A stretch of DNA of 64,000 nt from an uncultured Paracoccaceae bacterium (GTDB lineage Bacteria > Pseudomonadota > Alphaproteobacteria > Rhodobacterales > Rhodobacteraceae): assembly GCA_947503775.1 (NCBI GenBank), contig CANNFE010000001.1, positions 62,001 through 126,000 on the forward strand. Direction: 5' to 3'. Below are positions 61,500-64,000 of this stretch, in pieces (the first letter of the stretch is position 1; each line of letters starts with the position of its first letter). The notes below the pieces were generated by a model that saw only the letters and a list, made by a program, of their open reading frames with translations, was not told where the DNA came from and did not search any database. Both the position numbers and the translations under genes were made by a program.

Positions 61500-63572
61500 C
61501 TAGAACCGAACCGTATAGCTGGCCGAGAGCGTTCGTCCGGGTGCTTCGACGTAGTAGTAATCGTCAAAGTCAAATGCTTCGACCGAGAAGGACTGCTGCA
61601 AGACGGGTGCATAATCGGCATCGAGAAGGTTATCGACACGCAAGCTCAGATCGCCGGAGCCAAGCTGAAACCGCGCAGAGGCATCGAGCACGACATAGCT
61701 TTCAATGTCCTGGAGGCCGGTAAATTGCTCGGACTTCGGATTGCGGCTTCCCGATGACAGCGCATCAAGGCGATAAGTGGCCCTGTCGGTCGGCGTATAT
61801 TGTACGAATGCCGTGATTTTGGTGGGCGGGATCCGGTCAGAGCCAAGATCGCTGTCGAGATCCTCATCCCCGTCGGTATCAAACTCACCCTCGATGAAGC
61901 TGGCGGTTCCGCCGATGCGCCAGGCGCTGTCGATGTCGTAATTCGCCGTCAGCTCCACGCCCCAGATCTCTTCGGGTGCGAGGACCAGATCGAGATCCTC
62001 ATCATAGGTCTCGCCGGAATTCGATTCGCTGAAGAACGCCGCGGCGCTGAAATCGAAGGCACCGTAATCGCCGCGAAGACCGATCTCGTAACTTTCTGTC
62101 TTTTGCCCTTCGCTGCTGGCATCATCGACCGACGCCACGGTGCCATCGGCCAGCGCCCGGGCCAGAAGGCCCAGCTGAAACGTTTCGGAATAGCCGCCGT
62201 AAAGGCTAAGAGCGTCGGTCAGATCATAAGAGGCACTGAGGTTGAAAAGCGGCTCCTCGAACTCGATCTCCCCACCCTCGACAGCGGTGCCGTTTTCGTT
62301 GAGGAAGTCGTCGACCTCGACCGTCAAAAGCTCGTAGCGCAGACCGCCTGTCAGACGCAGCCGCTCTGTTGCATCCCAGGTCCCTTGTAGGAACGGCGCA
62401 TAGCCGATCTGCGTCAGATCGGGTGTGCCGGACGGCCCGTCGATATCCGTCACCGTCGTCTCGTCCCGGATCAGATCGATCCCGTAGGCCAGCGTAACTC
62501 CCGCTCCGACGGGGCTCGTCATCGTCAGGCGCGCGCCGGTCTTTTCGGATTTCGTTTCATATTGCGGAAAGACGGAGCCGCCGAATTCGGTTCGGGTAAA
62601 GGTGTTCCGGCGGTCGTTGTGGTAGACCAGAAGGTCAAAATCCCCGCCGAACAGATCGTCATCGGTATAGCGCAAGGAATAGGTCTCGTTGCGGGTTCCG
62701 GGACGGTCGGTGTTCAGATCGCCCCGGTCGGGCGTCGCGCTGTCGCCCTCGCTTAGATCACCGCCTGAGACACGACCTGCAAAGTCACTGTCCTGCTCGG
62801 CATCATAGATGCTGGCGCTCACTTCTAGGCGCCGCCCCGGCGACAGATCGTAGCCCAGCTTGAGCAGACCTGAAAACACCGTGATGTCATCGGTGCCGCC
62901 CTGACTGCCGTAGCTGTCCGGCGGACGGCGCGTGCCATCGGCGGTGAAGCTGCTCCCGGTTTGCTCGGCAGAGAGTGCCAGCAGCATGTCGACCGGTCCA
63001 AGCTGCCGGGATGTGGTCAGCGAGGTTGTCGCGGCCAAGCTGTCGCTCGCCTCACCCGGCTGCACCCGAAGACCAAAGCTCAGCTCCGTGAACGGCTCTT
63101 CGCCCGGCCGCTTGGTGATGATGTTCACAAGGCCCCCCGCACCGCCAAACCCAAAGGCCGCTGTGGTGCCGCGAATGACCTCGACCTGCTCAATCACGCT
63201 GGTCGACAGCCCGTTGAGTGCCCGAAAATCATTATTGAGCGTGTTGGTCTGCGGCACGCCATCAATCAGCGTCAGAAAGTTGCGCCCCCTGAGCTGCTGC
63301 CCGTATTCCGTCAGGTTCTCCGTCGGTGGCGCCAGACCGGGGACGCTCTCTCCCAGAACCTCGCCGATGGGTGTGTTGACGCTGGTCCGATCTTCCAGCT
63401 CCTCCCGCCCCAAGACAGTCACCGAAACGGTGGCTTCATCGACGGGCGTCTCCAGACCGCGCACGGCACTTAATGTGATCGGTTCAAGCTCGACCGGGGC
63501 GTTCTGGGCTATCGATATTTGGGAGCTCGTTAACAAAGCGACCATACAGGCCGAATTCATCCGCAGCGTCAT
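61500..63572 (-). CDS. TonB-dependent siderophore receptor
   Basis: An intact outer-membrane receptor of 690 residues, with a signal peptide (about 1-22), a plug domain (VSVTVLGREELEDR, IEQVEVIRGTTAAFGFGGAGG) and a barrel ending SASYTVRF with the usual terminal Phe. The first ATG at 63572 was used; no strong Shine-Dalgarno is visible. It heads the minus-strand operon receptor-binding protein-receptor. A palindrome lies 87 bp before its start. Confidence 0.9.
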   Translation of the reverse strand: MTLRMNSACMVALLTSSQISIAQNAPVELEPITLSAVRGLETPVDEATVSVTVLGREELEDRTSVNTPIGEVLGESVPGLAPPTENLTEYGQQLRGRNFLTLIDGVPQTNTLNNDFRALNGLSTSVIEQVEVIRGTTAAFGFGGAGGLVNIITKRPGEEPFTELSFGLRVQPGEASDSLAATTSLTTSRQLGPVDMLLALSAEQTGSSFTADGTRRPPDSYGSQGGTDDITVFSGLLKLGYDLSPGRRLEVSASIYDAEQDSDFAGRVSGGDLSEGDSATPDRGDLNTDRPGTRNETYSLRYTDDDLFGGDFDLLVYHNDRRNTFTRTEFGGSVFPQYETKSEKTGARLTMTSPVGAGVTLAYGIDLIRDETTVTDIDGPSGTPDLTQIGYAPFLQGTWDATERLRLTGGLRYELLTVEVDDFLNENGTAVEGGEIEFEEPLFNLSASYDLTDALSLYGGYSETFQLGLLARALADGTVASVDDASSEGQKTESYEIGLRGDYGAFDFSAAAFFSESNSGETYDEDLDLVLAPEEIWGVELTANYDIDSAWRIGGTASFIEGEFDTDGDEDLDSDLGSDRIPPTKITAFVQYTPTDRATYRLDALSSGSRNPKSEQFTGLQDIESYVVLDASARFQLGSGDLSLRVDNLLDADYAPVLQQSFSVEAFDFDDYYYVEAPGRTLSASYTVRF

Positions 63573-63834
63573 TTGCCATATCCGTCATTGAAGTTGGAAT
63601 ACCTGGCAACGAGCTGAGTGTCGGCTGCGTGGCATGAAAAGCGAACGAGGCGCAAGCCATATCCGACGCTTATGGTCGGATATTCAGACTGCGTGCTTCG
63701 GGACCACAGCTAGGTCGGCTAGTTAACGCCTGTTAGGCGGGCCGGTCGAAGTAAAGACCGGTGATCGGCCTCTTTATCGTTTTTGCGGAAGATCGCTCTT
63801 GATCATCGTCGGTTTTTCCGGTCCGATCACGTCC
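63573..63834. other. Divergent regulatory region between receptor and riboswitch
   Basis: No gene is seen. It must contain the promoter of the receptor operon (minus) and that of the riboswitch transcript (plus). It holds the palindrome at 63659-63683 and a small hairpin CGCCTGTTAGGCG. No confident -35/-10 pair was identified. Confidence 0.5.
63659..63683. promoter_or_regulatory. Inverted repeat upstream of the receptor operon
   Basis: ATATCCGAC (63659-63667) and GTCGGATAT (63675-63683) are perfect 9-bp arms around GCTTATG. The symmetry and the 16-bp centre-to-centre distance suit a dimeric regulator. It is unlike a Fur or Irr box, so an unknown regulator is possible. Confidence 0.45.
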
Positions 63835-64000
63835 GATGGCTCTCGAACGCCCAAGGCGAACGAGATGAAAAGGGAACACGGTGAGGCGGAGCCAAGACGG
63901 CACCAAATCCGTGACTGCCCCCGCAACTGTGAGCGGTCAGCGACCCCGAGAAGACCACTGGACGCATCGTCCGGGAAGGGTCGGGAAAGCGAAGACCCGC
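63835..64000 (+). ncRNA. Cobalamin riboswitch, cut by the window end
   Basis: The conserved core is plain: GATGAAAAGGGAACACGGTGA, CCAAATCCGTG, ACTGCCCCCGCAACTGT, GAGCGG, GACCACTGG and the B12-box-like GAAGACCCGC at the very end. It should sense adenosylcobalamin and repress a cobalamin transport or synthesis gene beyond position 64000 on the plus strand. The 5' boundary is approximate. Confidence 0.88.

Overview
The window reads as a piece of a GC-rich alphaproteobacterial chromosome, most likely from the order Rhodobacterales (family Rhodobacteraceae or a close relative). The main support is gene order: dusB(nifR3)-ntrB-ntrC-ntrY-ntrX followed by trkA, trkH, hfq and hflX. Further support comes from an NtrC without the sigma-54 contact loop, a divergent pair resembling DUF6456/DUF6477, and a 3'-end intergenic element of a type I associate with this group. 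No genus can be named from the sequence alone. No rRNA, tRNA, CRISPR array, integrase or intact insertion sequence was seen.

Layout. 1-5.8 kb: a complete LIV-type ABC importer operon (livK, livG, livF, livH, livM) whose intergenic gaps are rich in palindromes and short repeats. 5.8-10.5 kb: a 3-hydroxyisobutyrate dehydrogenase-like oxidoreductase, a penicillin-acylase-family hydrolase and a diguanylate cyclase. 10.5-23.2 kb, all minus strand: hflX, hfq, trkH, trkA, an alpha/beta hydrolase and the nitrogen-regulation genes ntrX, ntrY, ntrC, ntrB and dusB. 23.3-34.8 kb: housekeeping genes (ispDF, pgpA, cinA/pncC, an MmgE/PrpD protein, ratA, hpt, a 58-residue protein, lipA), a CAP-domain protein, the DUF6456/DUF6477-like pair, an MttB-family methyltransferase and guaA. 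35-42.4 kb: a giant alpha-2-macroglobulin homologue translationally coupled to pbpC, a periplasmic peptidoglycan-defence module.

42.4-64 kb is an iron (and probably cobalamin) acquisition island. It contains a FecBCDE-like ABC importer, a FetAB-like exporter, an RhtX/AmpG-like MFS importer with a TonB-dependent receptor, an AraC regulator and a siderophore-interacting ferric reductase. It also holds a Bcr/CflA-type MFS pump, an exbB-exbD-exbD-tonB energising operon, two further TonB-dependent receptors and a second siderophore-binding protein. It ends with a cobalamin riboswitch pointing out of the window. No siderophore biosynthesis genes are visible, so scavenging of foreign siderophores is the simplest reading.

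Two island genes (the MFS importer and one receptor) are each broken by what looks like a single missing base in a homopolymer, and a DJ-1/PfpI-family gene survives only as a deleted remnant. This is either local decay, reversible switching or homopolymer sequencing error. The second ExbD paralogue has Asn where the proton-carrying Asp is expected. I did not find a clearly new multi-gene system. The strongest leads are the asymmetric ExbD pair, the frameshifted uptake genes and the palindromic operators in front of the iron genes.
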